Source of the DNA: Platerodrilus igneus
Taxonomy: Eukaryota; Arthropoda; Insecta; Coleoptera; Lycidae
Direction: 5' to 3'
NCBI GenBank assembly: GCA_036346225.1
Contig: JARFIW010000999.1
Span: 3,579,001 to 3,643,000, forward strand
DNA length: 64,000 nucleotides
This document shows, piece after piece, positions 45,011 to 56,413 of this stretch. Under the pieces are notes generated by a model. It saw only the letters and a program-made list of their open reading frames with translations. It ran no database searches and was not told the DNA's origin. Position numbers and translations under genes: made by a program. Positions within the stretch are counted from its first letter, which is position 1. Every line of letters begins with the position of its first letter.

Positions 45011-45936
45011 ATTGTAACGAGCGCTCCCATTTGGTTCATTACTCGTACCTCTACCTCGCCAATTCGTGTAGAACTGTTATTATTATTATTTGGGTTCCGA
45101 TTATAAGTTTCATCAATTTCCCTTAAATAAGCTTCTACTTCATCAAAAGTTCTAGGCATGCAATTTACAATACCTCGTTGAATTTCACTCGGAAAATGAT
45201 TTTTTAATAAAGAAATAAGCGCACCTTCCTCAAGAGGAGTAGTTAAAAAATTTGCTTCTCTCACCAACTTTAAAAAATAATCAGCCCTAGACTCCCTTTC
45301 GTAACACCCAAATTTAATTTTTTTGAAAAAGTTTCCTCTTTTTGTCAACCCCCCAATACCGACTTAAAAATAGCTCTTTAAATTCTTGAAATCCCTTACT
45401 TTTTCTTCCTTTAATACACCCCAATCTTGATCTGAATTACGTAAATTACTAACGGTCAAAGGAACTTTTCTACTTTCAGGAACTCCAGCTTCTAAAAATA
45501 TTGTTTCCTGTTTTTTAATGAAAGTTGCCGGATGCACAGATCCCTCCGGCACAAATCACAAATTCGTACCCCCCAGATCCTTATATAAACTCATATAATT
45601 ATGATACCCAAAAGCCTCGGACGTGACGCCCCTGGTCTCTGGTTGGTGTACATGCACAACACCTTCATCCCTAACATATTCAACATCGCTAGCTTCTACC
45701 TGTTCTTTAACCGATTCAGAAACACGATTTACATCAAAACTTAATTTGCTAATATTTGCAGCAGTATTCACGTTCATTTGTTCAATTGATTCCTTTAGGA
45801 TGGCATTGTTACAATTCATACTATTAACGGCTGCAACTAGTTGTTTCAACGCCTCTGCGATATCAGGCTCGCCCATTTTATCAGCTTTTTCTAAATTACT
45901 TTGATCTTTACTACGCGTATTATACTTATGTGACAT
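45007..45936 (-). pseudogene. Gypsy gag
   Basis: Three consecutive frames. 45,556-45,936 starts MSHKYNTRSKDQ and has a coiled-coil-like middle (ALKQLVAAVNSMNCNNAILK). 45,364-45,552 gives GVLKEEKVRDFKN. 45,007-45,348 gives FGCYERESRADYFLKLVREA, LLKNHFPSEIQRGI and FDEVEAYLREID, the capsid-like 'R..YF..L......L...F....' pattern of retrotransposon gag. No CCHC knuckle is visible. The carboxy end is NNNN-rich. Frame breaks occur near 45,555 and 45,355. It would form the particle that packages RNA. Confidence 0.85.
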
Positions 45937-45939
45937 TGC

Positions 45940-46369
45940 ATTTCAACAACAATCAAAAACATATTTCACCTGGAGGTGCGATCATTAACTCTTAAGCTCT
46001 AAATTACTCTATTTATTTTTGTTCCAAACTAACACAATAAACCCAATGAATTTCTCTGAATTGTCCACTCAAACTTAATGCAACTTGGAATGTTATACCT
46101 CAATATCCAAACACCTAAGAATTAAACTTTTTCCAGTTCAGGCTCATTAACATTCCTAATACCAAATATTGTCCGTAAATACAATTAACATGGACCTGGT
46201 TGTTGAATAACCGTTAACCCTTATTAGAAATTAAACTATACTGTTCATTTCAAAAATGTCCTTCAATGTTATCTAAATACCAATATCATTAATTATTTAC
46301 TAATAACCTTAGGTACCTGAACCTTTTCAAATTCTACGTAAACAACTTGAATCATTTACAGTTCCAGGT
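45940..46369 (-). other. Gypsy untranslated leader
   Basis: AT-rich, non-coding, between gag and the foldback insertion. Confidence 0.6.
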
Positions 46370-46866
46370 ATTTAACAATTAAATAAAACCTTAACCACAA
46401 AATATTTAAATTACTAACAAGTATTTCACATGTGGCCATCATCAGCAGAAAACCTGTAATTAAAAAAAAAGAAAAAAAAGCTGTTCTGGAACACTTCAGG
46501 ATATTCACACTTAGGCTGAAGTGAACCTTCCAACCTATATATTATAGTTAAACACTATCGAGGATATTCTCCTGCAGGCTGGTGTTCTCAACAACAAACA
46601 AGTGAATTGTGTTGAGAACACCAGCCTGCGGGTGAGGAGAATATCCTCGATAGTGTTTAAAGCAACAATATAGTAAATTATAGGTTGGGAAAGTTCACTT
46701 CAGCCTAAGTGGTGAGGAGAATATCCTCTGAAGTGTTCCAGAACAACAGCTTTTTTTTTTTAATTACAGGTTTTCTACTGATGATGGCCACATAGTGGTC
46801 GAAATACGTATTTAATAATTTAAATATTTTTTGTAGTTAAGGGTTTTTATTTAATTTTATTTAAAT
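46370..46866. repeat. ~0.5-kb foldback in the Gypsy leader
   Basis: Arms 46,370-46,605 and 46,620-46,866 are inverted copies. They share GATGGCCACAT, GAAAACCTGTAATTAAAAAA, CTGTTCTGGAACACTTCA, CACTTAGGCTGAAGTGAAC, AAACACTATCGAGGATATT and GCAGGCTGGTGTTCTCAACA. The right arm has two extra (C)TCCTCACC units next to GGATATT. A direct TTCCAGGTATTT lies outside each side (46,362 and 46,892), possibly the target duplication of a slightly larger insertion. Confidence 0.88.
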
Positions 46867-46903
46867 CGTGCCACAGTGTTCCTATAGATTATTATTTCCA
46901 GGT

Positions 46904-46941
46904 ATTTGTGTAACAAGAAAACGTCCCCGTTGGCGACAAAA
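46904..46941 (-). other. Primer-binding region of the Gypsy element
   Basis: Directly after the 5' LTR the minus strand reads TTTTGTCGCCAACGGGGACG. It resembles a tRNA primer-binding site (TGGCG-type) with one change. The tRNA is not identified. Confidence 0.6.
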
Positions 46942-47508
46942 TGAACCAGTTTGCTCCGAAAGATCAGACATTCCAGGAGGCGTGGAAACGAGTGGCTGCC
47001 CTTGCAGATGTTGGCCCAGGCTAGCGGCAACCCCTCGCATGCGGTATTTTAGTGATTCTTTTAGTTTTACCTGTTACAACCTGTGGATATTTAATAATAA
47101 CTCGTAGATGGATTTATGTAGTTTAATGACTTGTAACCAATGTCACAACATAAAAAATAAACACAGCTAAATAAAAATTCGCAGCACGCACCGTAACTAC
47201 AATGCGGCCAGCGGCGTTGCCATTAAAAACACAACAAAGAAACAATACTAAAACTATAACTTATCTGTAAAGTACAATCTAACTGATCCACATTAGCATC
47301 CTATCACTGCCACACTCTTACGGATCACTCTATAATTTAATTTCAACGCAAAGTTCACAAATTAAACTAGGTTCTAGAACACCCGACACGCGCTTGGATA
47401 AACGTGCCGCACTCTCTCGGGCGCTTAACCCTACTGACCTTTACCTATCGGACTAACTTAACCCTTACGGCTCCTTCTAGCTACTATTATAGAGGGCGGT
47501 CTAGTACA
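46942..47508 (-). repeat. 5' LTR of the Gypsy element
   Basis: Same 567-bp sequence as 41,841-42,407 with about 14 substitutions and no length change. Confidence 0.95.
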
Positions 47509-47529
47509 CTACCAATCGCGTAGAGTGGG

Positions 47530-48417
47530 GAGATTCACCTAAAAATCTAAAAAAGAGGAACGGAAAAAGGCATTTTGACTTTGAGAAACTAAAAGATATA
47601 GATATCTACGAAAGATTTGAAAAAACGTCAAATAAATTGCTGAAAGATATCGGGATAATTTCTGATACTAAGGTAGTAGAAACAGAATGAAATAACATTA
47701 CATCCAGCTTATACATGGCGGCCAGAGATATTCTGGGGTATACGGAAAAGAAAATAGGAAACTATGGATAACAAAGAATATCCTGAATTTAATAGAAGAA
47801 AGACGAAAATACAAAAATAGATCAGACGAAACAGGAAAACAGAGATACAAAGCCATAAAATGGGAAATTATTCGCAAATGCAGGAAAGCTAAAAAGCAAT
47901 GGATTGATGAAAAGTGCATAGCGGTACAAACTCAGATGGAAATAGGAAAGACGAAGCATACCAATTAATTAGAATGAATTTTAGAGATATAAAACCATAT
48001 AGCAAAAATATAAGAGATGCGGGAGGAAACGTCATTATAGAAAATGTAGAGAAAGTAACTAGATGGCAGGAATATATAGGAAATTTATATTCAGGGGAGG
48101 AATTAACAGCATTGGAACAGGAAACAGACATTGAAAATGATGACCTGGGCGATCCTATACTTAGAGATGAGTTTGAATTAGCATTAAAGGGTTTGAAAAC
48201 TGGTAAGGCACCGGGTACAGATAAGGTGCAAGCAGAAACTCTAAAAGCCTCTGGACAAGCAGTAACAGAACGTCTCTTCCGACATGTAAGCTATTTGTCT
48301 GAGACAGGCGAGATACCCAAAGATTTCAAACGCAACATCATACTAACTATATAAAAACAAGAGGCGCCGATAGATGTGAAAATTTTCGAACAATAAGCTT
48401 GCAAAAAGAAAAGCCCG
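47530..48417 (+). pseudogene. Second RTE-like LINE fragment (linker and RT start)
   Basis: Matches 29,990-30,720 closely, then goes further. RNGKRHFDFEKL begins the similarity near 47,555. 47,914-48,354 stays open with NFRDIKPYSKNIRDAGGNVI, YIGNLYSGEELTALEQ, GLKTGKAPGTDKVQAETLKA and the next RT segment ERLFRHVSYLSETGEIPKDFKRN. After a TAA, GADRCENFRTISLQ (RT block 'C.NFR.ISL') follows up to about 48,417. It ends abruptly at element Z2. Stops near 47,690 and 47,765 break the front part. This copy shows what is missing at the deletion point of the first one. Confidence 0.85.
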
Positions 48418-49155
48418 TAACTGGTTTCGCTGTTTTTGCAGCTAATCAGAAAAACGCATTTTTTTTTTGCAAAACATCCACACTACAGTAGCTGGGCGTG
48501 ACACTCTCACCGTCGTTTTGAGGGCCTTTTAAATCGTGAGAGTTTTTGGCTTGTTGATGTTTTTTCTCTGATTAGTTGTAGTGGTGTTAGTTGATATTCT
48601 TGATAAATTTGTTGATGTGGATTCCTCCAGACCTGCTGTTGGAATCCCCATGTTTTGATGCAGTGAGCAGTTTCCCGGATCTTCCACTTGGTTGTCCTCC
48701 AACTACACGATATCCGGATCCTGGGTCCACTGGCCTGTGGTTTTCGACCGACAGCATGGCTATTCACCACAGGCCACTCCATCGTCAGGTAGCTCGTCTA
48801 ACAGGACTGACGGATGTGCATTCCCAACGACTTCACTTGTGTACCCATTCCCCGGAGCCCCGCGTAGCTGGAGAACTCCCTCGAGTTGTCGCCGTTCCAC
48901 TGCTCACCTTTGTTTGCCCGGAGGCGGTGGTGGATAGATGTTGCTGCTTCGAAACCTAGGCAGCAACTGCTGTAAAACATCTAACTAAGTTCTGGGATTA
49001 TATACAAATCAAGGTGTATTTATAATGCAAAATGTTTCTCACGCGCCCTCTATACTCGAATATAAGCAACCAACTATCGATGACTGTCAAAGTCTCCGAC
49101 ATGATAGTGTAGATGGCATTGCCAGACAAAATTTTAATAGTGAGAGTCAAAAGAC
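48400..49155 (-). mobile_element. Element Z, copy 2 (no LINE insertion)
   Basis: Reverse complement of Z1 at about 80-85% identity: TGTCTGGCAATGCCAT, GAGTATAGAGGGCGC, the TATA block, GGTCGAAAACCACAGGCCAG, then AAACATCAACAAGCCA and the terminal inverted repeat at 48,400-48,470. The region matching Z1's LINE site (CACATCAACAAATTTATC..AGAATATCAAC) is uninterrupted. The outer end near 49,150 lacks the second inverted repeat and is replaced by repeat W. Open frames inside (for example 48,591-48,959) encode nothing recognisable. Confidence 0.75.
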
Positions 49156-49159
49156 AAGA

Positions 49160-49275
49160 TGAAAAAGTAAATAAATAAATAACCTGTTACCTACTTAACA
49201 CTAGCGGACTTTCTAAGAAGATACTGCACCCAGTGCTAAACGAAGAAGTTGGTCGTCTGAAACCATATAAGGAGT
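49160..49275 (+). repeat. Dispersed repeat W, copy 2
   Basis: Counterpart of 28,060-28,160, same strand, with an extra TAACACTA. Confidence 0.7.
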
Positions 49276-50030
49276 GGAGGATTCAAATGTTTGTCCTTAC
49301 AATTTATTTTTATTTTGCTATCCAAATTCTTAGAAGTTATTTATTAGAGTTATATTTTATGTGCGTTTTGTGTATAATTATTCTTGCATGTATCAAGGAA
49401 AAAAATTAATTAGTTGGTGTGTTGTATCGTTGCGTCCTTTAGACCCCCCTCCCCATCGACTGCATTTAGTGCGGCATTTGTTTTCTTGCTCTTTCTGTCC
49501 CCTTCCTTTGTTACCTTGTAATGCGAGCGAGCATTTCGATGATTTCGATCTTTTTTACCTGTCCGCTCGTATTGCGTTTGACAGTACAATGCACTAGCAG
49601 CTAGCTTGTAGTGACGAGAGGTGAGTTTTATGAAAATGAAGGTAAATCTTTTAGGGGTATACCAGCGTCAAAACTTTCACCTGCCTGGTAAGGTCGGTGA
49701 ACTTTCTGCCTAATACAATTTTGTTAAGGGCCAACCTACTTGGAATTTTCAATCTCGTTATATCATGCGTGGTCTAACACATAATCTTAAACGGTTCTTA
49801 ACTTCCTGTAATACTAGTTGATAAAGAATTATGTACACTTGTTTTCCTTCACCTACTTATTTAAAATATATACAATCTATTAAAAACTCCAAGCTATTTA
49901 CTTAACTTTTATTAAAACACAAATACCAAAGTAACAGAACAAACTGATTAAATTAACTATCCCTGTTTGGCAAAATCTGCGTGTAAAGGAGTAAATTTAT
50001 TAATTTTAAGTATTCAACCAAACCAAATGC
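49276..50030. other. Unassigned spacer
   Basis: No supported gene. A 78-codon frame at 49,361-49,597 has no motif. Confidence 0.4.
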
Positions 50031-50983
50031 GCACCTATAAGTTTGTGATTACAATTGTATTGCTTTTCTGGTTACAATTCGCTTTTAATCAAGCGTGCAC
50101 CAACGAACACGTCCTCTTCATAAAAAAAACCATTTGTATACAATCAAATATAAAACAACAATTTAAAATATGTAGCAGGTGAAAAAAATTAATAGCTTCA
50201 GCTTGTTTATTCAAAACTTAAACAATCTTGTCGTGCAAGACCAAATAGGATTGTCGTAATCCTCTGAATCAAACAAGTATTGAAAGAGGTGTCCACTACC
50301 GTACCACTTTTACTGGTACGGCAATCTATTTAATTTCGTGGTCACTGCGTTCGGGAGTTTTTCACTACCAAGTCTAAATTTATAAAATTACCGTTACTTC
50401 AAATTACTTAACTTGGTACTCGCTCGGCGCTAGCTGTTTGTCAATTGAATTATAACCGCTTGAATTGTATGAATGATCGACTGATTTAATCTTCTCTCTT
50501 TTATTATGCATCGACGGTATGTATAAGTTAAAATGTCCTAGGAGGTTTACGCGTTTTCTAGTTCAAAGTGTTTGTATGACTTGAACTGTCTAAAAGTCGA
50601 GGTCAACGATTTTTCAATGCGTGAGAATAATTAATTGTATTTTTATACTGTCCACTTAATAACACATCTGTGTCAGTAGATTTTAAATTTTATATTATTT
50701 TATGAGTTTCTGTAGATTTATGTGATTTAAAATGATTTCGGCGTCTTTACAATGCGTGAGAATGTTTACGAATAAAGGTCATAGAATTTTGATATTCGAC
50801 ATGTGGGTTCTCTTTTATTGCTAGTTGTGGAAGGTTGTACTAAGCATTTTCGCTGTTTATATTACTTTAATAGTATAATTGAAAAGTTTTTTTGTAAACT
50901 GTAAATTACCCAAACGTCTATAAAATTTTACAGATATTTTCGTATAAAATCCATAAAACTAACTTGAATTAATAAATGCTTTA

Positions 50984-50984
<1 letters not shown>

Positions 50985-51027
<43 letters not shown>
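50985..51027. repeat. (TA)n microsatellite inside X3
   Basis: About 21 TA units. X4 has one at the comparable distance upstream of its promoter. Confidence 0.95.
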
Positions 51028-51028
<1 letters not shown>

Positions 51029-51978
51029 CGTGTAGATTATATGTAAAGAAAGATAGATAAGTCAAAAGAGTAATTTTGTAAGGACCGTGTATGTAGAAAA
51101 CAGGAATAAATTATTTACGCTCCAATTAATTAGTTTTGACTTTAAAACAAACGGGCAATAGCATACATGGGTATTAATAAATTGTCGTGTTAAATTTGCA
51201 TAGTGTGAAAGCTTCGTAGAACGTAAAACTCAAAGATAATATGAGTATAATTAGTTTTAATATTCGAAGTTTGTAAATTCTGCATATCAAGTAATAATGG
51301 AGAGCTTTTGTCTATATAAAATCGATAACGTAAACGCATATGTTTATTTAAACTAACAAGGCGTTTGTTAAAAGCAAATTCTAAGAAATCTACGGGTTGA
51401 ACAACTTGGGAAAGAACAATTTCAAACTAACAAACAGTTCATAGAAAGACGGACAGACAAATAAACAAATTCCAGAAACCAGAATGTACGTTAGAACATA
51501 ATTCTTTAGAAATTTTAGTTAACGGTCGAAGCGAAGGCTGCAAAATAGCAGGTGGTTTGAAAGCAAGTAGAGACGGGATACCAATAGCATAGGGTAAACA
51601 AGAATGACAAATAACAGACGTTGGATAAAACACTCATCTAAAGCGCGCGATAAGTTGTAGAGGCTAACCACAATATCAATTTTAAGTTGCTGTAGTGGGA
51701 TTTTAACAAAGACAATGAATATGAGTTAAACGAAGATAACATAGTTGGAGGATAGACCTATGACAGGGGAAATGGTCTGGGTTGGCTGATTGTATGTGGA
51801 ATGAGAGAAATTTCTAGGAGCATTGTTACCGTTGTGCTATTATAGCCAGTGTGACTAGAGCGGAGTGGAATGAGAAATTCTTAGTTTTGAAAAGATCGTT
51901 TTAGTTGAGATTTTCAGAATCAGTTACGGTGGTTGTGATTTCGATGAAAACGGGGTACGGGAGATAGGTTTCAACGCT

Positions 51979-52013
51979 TATAAATACACTAGAAGATGTA
52001 GAGAGGCTCTCTT
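51979..52013 (+). promoter_or_regulatory. Core promoter of X3 (TATA + CTCTCTT)
   Basis: TATAAATA at 51,979 and GCTCTCTT at 52,006, 27 bp apart. Confidence 0.6.
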
Positions 52014-53270
52014 ACTTCTTCTGTTCGCTTCAGTTCTATATGGTAACATCTACGTTAATAAATTTTAAATCGATGATAAGTGCAGACCGTTTTAATTTAA
52101 ATTAAAAGTGTTTGAAAGCACGAGTAGGTGCTTAGTTAAACGGTGCTGTAAGTAAATACATTCGAATAACTAATAAAAGATATTACTGAGGTAAGCGAGC
52201 CTAGTTAATTTTTCTGAACGAGGGTGCTGATTGTTTGGAAGATTCAGAAGCTTACTAACATGTTTGGACAAGTACATGGGTAGCTGTATCGAAGGCGCCT
52301 GCATAGCATTGGATGTACATTGATGTACATGTAGCAGAGAGAAGTTCGTTGGAATGCAACGACGAGGTTTGGTTGGACGACATCTTCAGAGATGACGGTG
52401 CAAAAGGCTTACACCAGATAACGAAATTTGTTTCCTTTTGTTATTGCTTGAACAATTTGTGCTGTTATTTTGTGCTAGAGTGATTTGACATATTAGGTGT
52501 ATATTTTATGAACATAAAAGCTAATTTGAAGGGTATATGAAAAAGACAATTTGAGTTTATTATTTAAAGGTATAAATATATGACGTATAATTTTGATGTA
52601 AAGAGTAAACGGGTCTTTAGAGTTGCTGAAAACAAAGATGCGATTTATTTATGCATTTAGATTAACAGGGTTTATACTGAGCTCACCATAGACCAGAGTA
52701 AATTTCAATTTAGGGTTTCAAGGTAGGCCCATCTACTTAAACTATATTAAAAAAAATGTCGAAATAAATTAAATTCATTAAATTAAAAGGAGTTAATGGT
52801 TTATATTGTAAAATTTCATGAAAATATTTATATCCGATTTTGTAAATATTGAGCTGGTAACGTAAATTTTTGATTTGTGTGAATAAAAAGGTTGTATGTT
52901 TCGTTGAATTATTTGAGTAGTAATTTTATTTGGTAGTCTAAGTGAGAAAGAGTAAACACAGGATGGATAAGTATTTCTGAAGAAGCTGGAAGCAGAGCTA
53001 GCCATGGTATACTGAGTTTTTTCCAGAGATATTGGAATTTTACTTTTCAGAAAAAACTTTATGATGGCCCAACTCGAAGGTAATCTGAAAGTCCACTGCA
53101 TATTTATGGTGCCCAAGCTTGGGGCTTGATTTTTGACCTTAATCACAGCAATATATATAAATATATCCTTAATTAATGTATTTACGTTACAGGCATCACC
53201 GGAAGAGATTGGTGTTTTAAGATTCTAGAATTTTGATGCCTGGACCGGATGTGATGGTGGGGGTGCGTCC

Positions 53271-55309
53271 ATAAACAACAGTTGATAGTTACAGCGTCGA
53301 CCGAGGGTACACACTGTGGAAAATTCTGCGGCTGCAAACCGTAAAAGGATGTTCGAGAAGATGATTACAAGTTATAGAAGCGTTGCTACTCCAGTCGCTG
53401 TAAAAAGCTCCGAGGTATGATCTTAAATGTCTGTTAGACTCTCCTCGATGACTATAAGCAGCTTGAGGTAAGTTGCTTGCTGCGACCCAGACACATTCTT
53501 TTAATTTCTACGGACAGCGAGAGTAAGGAGCTTTGCATTAATCGGATGGTCGAATTTCAAAGGTTGCTTCTGGTTTGCAAAGCCCGGATTGAATGGTGTG
53601 ACCAAATGCTGTTGTGCGACGTAAATAACTGATATTCGGATTTGTTGTTATTTAATACTCAGCCGTCGTGTAGTAAATTCCCTTTGCTTTGTGGTTCAGC
53701 ATAGCAGAGCCGATTTAAGACAGGCATTGCCAAAACTTTGTGAAATAAATATCGAATAGATGACGGTGTAGGTGGGTTACTTTAATGTACTAAAGCCTCA
53801 GAAACCTAACGAAGAACATCTGTTTTTATGTTGTTCTAGAAATTTAAGTGTGGATGTAGAACCACTATATACAATTTTCCCTTTCTTCTCTATTGTAACT
53901 AAAATTTCTAGCCCTGTACTCGTTATTCTGAACGGTTTATTTATACTAAACTTGTTAGTAGGCGATGCATCTCTCTTTCTCAGGATTCAAACAACTTTGA
54001 ATTAAAATCTGTTGTCGCAGGCAAGTCATTAGCTTAAGTGATCTATGGATTTTCATATTGGAAGATGTAATTCGCTTTCACTTTTAAAACCTACCCTTCG
54101 TAAAGCATTGCTCTCCACTTTGACATTTCCAGGACTGCTTCTATAAAACAAACTTTCAAATTAAGCAAGCTGATAAATTAGAAATCAAAGAGAACAAACG
54201 ACAACCCAGAGCGCTTACTAAAGCAGTGGTTTGTTAAACGCCAATATTGATCCAACCCTTTAATATATCAACGTCAAGTATTTCCTTTATCAGCTTTACT
54301 TTCAATCGTTCTTGCAAGTAATTCGACCTTAATTTATATTCTACGTTTACTCATTTATTCTGAATACAAAGCAATTTCTCTTAAGGTGAAAAAAATGACA
54401 AGAGAAGGTTATTAGAACCCAGTACTGAGCTCCATTTCCATAATTTAAATATTTTGTAAACTGATAGTTATAAAGTTGGTGGCAAAAATAATTGTTTGTT
54501 AAATGAGGAAAACTTAATTCACCGTAAAACTGATTGCATTTTAAATCATTCAGTTGAAGTGTAAAGACCACAATAAATCTTCCAGGTTTTGTTTGCTGTT
54601 TTCGTACTAAGCGGAACATTTCTTTTATATAAATTCACAGAAAAATACTGCCAATAAAGATTTTTATAATATGTCCGACGTTTTGAAACGATTTGGTGCC
54701 AATTATTCAATTAGTGGATTTTGTACGGTGTTACGTGTTAAGTGAATTAGCCCGTAATGTGCATTTCCATTTCTTATATTCATTAAATATATTCTTTTTC
54801 TATTGGGAGAAAAGCAATTCCTTTTGTTTTCAGAATCCGATCCTGTGTATGTTATAAATTATTAGTTGTATTGTAGGTTTAGAATAAATTGGATAGGCTT
54901 AAATATGTTAACATGTCATCTCGGGGATATTTTATTGCTCTTGGGGAAATGATGCCAGACTTTTATTGTATCTAGAACTATTTTTGTCGAGAATTACGCA
55001 GACACGTTAGTATGGGAGTTCGAAAAAATAATCGCATTGTTCGGGGTGTGCTACTATGTGTCAATGTAGTGTTCAGGTTTCTCGTCCTTTATCTTATTCG
55101 CACTTTTCCTTTAGGACGCTACAACTACTACCGGCCAGTACCACGTCAAAAACTACAGAAGACCAAACCACTTAAAACTGCGAGAGAAGTTCGTTGACGA
55201 AGACTAAACTGTATGCGTTATAACATTAAAATATGTGTATATAGAAATTTGCATTATTCGAACCCTATTATATAAATAAGTAATCCTCCTCGGAGTTTTT
55301 GCCGTTTTT
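53271..55309. other. Unassigned stretch
   Basis: Short open frames (52,793-53,146 on the minus strand overlaps X3; 53,772-54,005; 54,347-54,619; 55,012-55,197) show no domain. No RNA gene or repeat recognised. Confidence 0.4.
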
Positions 55310-55425
55310 CTCAAAAAAAGGCTTCTAATCGGATTCTGGTACAATTCTAATTGGATTCTAATTGGCTTCTAATCAAATTCTAATTGGCTTTTGGTACAAT
55401 TCTGCTACAGTTCTAATCTGCGTCG
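55310..55425. repeat. Cryptic ~11-bp repeat
   Basis: Irregular reiteration of ATTCTAATTGG, GGCTTCTAATC and TTGGTACAATTCT. Confidence 0.6.
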
Positions 55426-55429
55426 ATAG

Positions 55430-56010
55430 TATTTAAGGGAAGAGATTCAAAGCATACGCAGAGAAATATAGAACAAAGCACGAGGTGATTTTTGGAAAAC
55501 AAGGGGTAACTGTATTTAAATATTGGTTCAACTAAGCAGAGCATTGGTATTCGATTGAAGACAACAACGGAGTGTTAATCCACAACAAGAAACAACATAT
55601 CAAGAGATCACAGATCAAATATACTTAATCATAAGATATTTTTAAATTTAAATTTTGATACTGAATTTATTCAATTTATCTAAAACTTGTAAAGAGTCAA
55701 CAAGAAACATTGCATACGTTTAAACTTACGTAATAAATCATAAAGAAGTTTCGAACGTTCCAGATTGTTTTGTAAAGCTATAGTTTTTGGTGACTTTATT
55801 TTAAATTAAAAGTATATAAATTTTGGGATAAATAATCCATATGATATTAATTGATTGAAGGGTGTATTTAAAGAATTTCAAAAATTGTAAATATTATTTC
55901 CTTTCATTATATGAATGTTGATTGACTTCGTTTTATCAATTCAAACAGGTAATCATAAGGGGTTGAAAGAAAATTGATCATCGTAACGTTGTGCACTCTG
56001 TGTGGATTAA
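55430..56010 (+). repeat. Dispersed repeat Y, copy 2
   Basis: 55,660-56,005 aligns to 6050-6420. Upstream, 55,430-55,620 holds GTCGATAGTATTTAAGGGAA, a possible TATA-like element. Non-coding. Confidence 0.65.
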
Positions 56011-56119
56011 AAAGGGCTATATTTTTGATGTGATACGGTAGCAATAACCCACTGCGCCCTTTTTGTGAATTAAAAAAGTTAATATTTTTATTTTGTCAAT
56101 TTTTTATTTTTAATCATCA

Positions 56120-56310
56120 TTCATCATTTTGTTTTCGACCTTACTTAAGGTCGTTTACGCACTCTAACTTCTTTTCTAATCTGCAATCTAAAAAAAGCTC
56201 TACATACCCTTCATAACCTAAATTTCTAATAATTTGACTAATATAGTTTGGTCTAGATCTTCCTAAATCCTTCTATCTTTTCCTATCCAGCTGACTCTAC
56301 ATAGATATTA
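56120..56310 (-). pseudogene. RTE-like LINE 3' end, copy A
   Basis: Minus strand reads RPNYISQIIRNLGYEGYVEL, the terminal region of RTE-like ORFs, then a decayed end. An (ATG)-rich tail (complement of ATCATCATTCATCAT) lies at 56,113-56,130, like the tail at 31,755. Only the last 150-190 bp of a LINE is present, an extreme 5' truncation. Confidence 0.7.
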
Positions 56311-56413
56311 GCAACCTGATGGTTGTTAAAGAACTCTAACATGTTTACATGATCACCATTTATAAGGAAATGAAATATAACCTGGTTATCCGCTTCAAAA
56401 TGAAAAGTGTTAA

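Larger units (their letters stand above)
41841..47508 (-). mobile_element. Full-length Gypsy LTR retrotransposon lacking the RT domain
   Basis: 5668 bp with 567-bp LTRs at both ends (about 14 differences, about 97.5% identical), TG..CA ends, a 4-bp CTAC target duplication, a primer-binding region and polypurine tract, and gag-protease-RNase H-integrase on the minus strand in Gypsy order. The LTR similarity makes it the youngest datable insertion here. The RT between protease and RNase H is absent, and each frame carries one or more frameshifts, so the copy would need help in trans. A foldback sits in its leader. Confidence 0.95.
50031..53270 (+). repeat. Dispersed family X, copy X3 (LTR-like)
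   Basis: Aligned to X2 over its whole length to about 52,690, and to X4 (reversed) at TTTAGGGT.., GGCCCATCTACT and AGTAAACGGGTCT. Landmarks are the promoter at 51,979, CATCTTCAGAGATGACGG, CACCAGATAACG in place of CAGGTAA, AAAAAGACAATTTGAG, and a primer-binding-site-like block at about 53,230 (TTTTGATGCC, later GGTGGGGGTGCG). A (TA)n array at 50,985-51,027 sits about 1 kb before the promoter, as in X4. Confidence 0.75.

Noticed and set aside
48591..48959. 122-codon frame in element Z2
   Set aside because: The matching region of Z1 is broken in this frame and no protein family is recognisable. Sequence conservation is at the DNA level.
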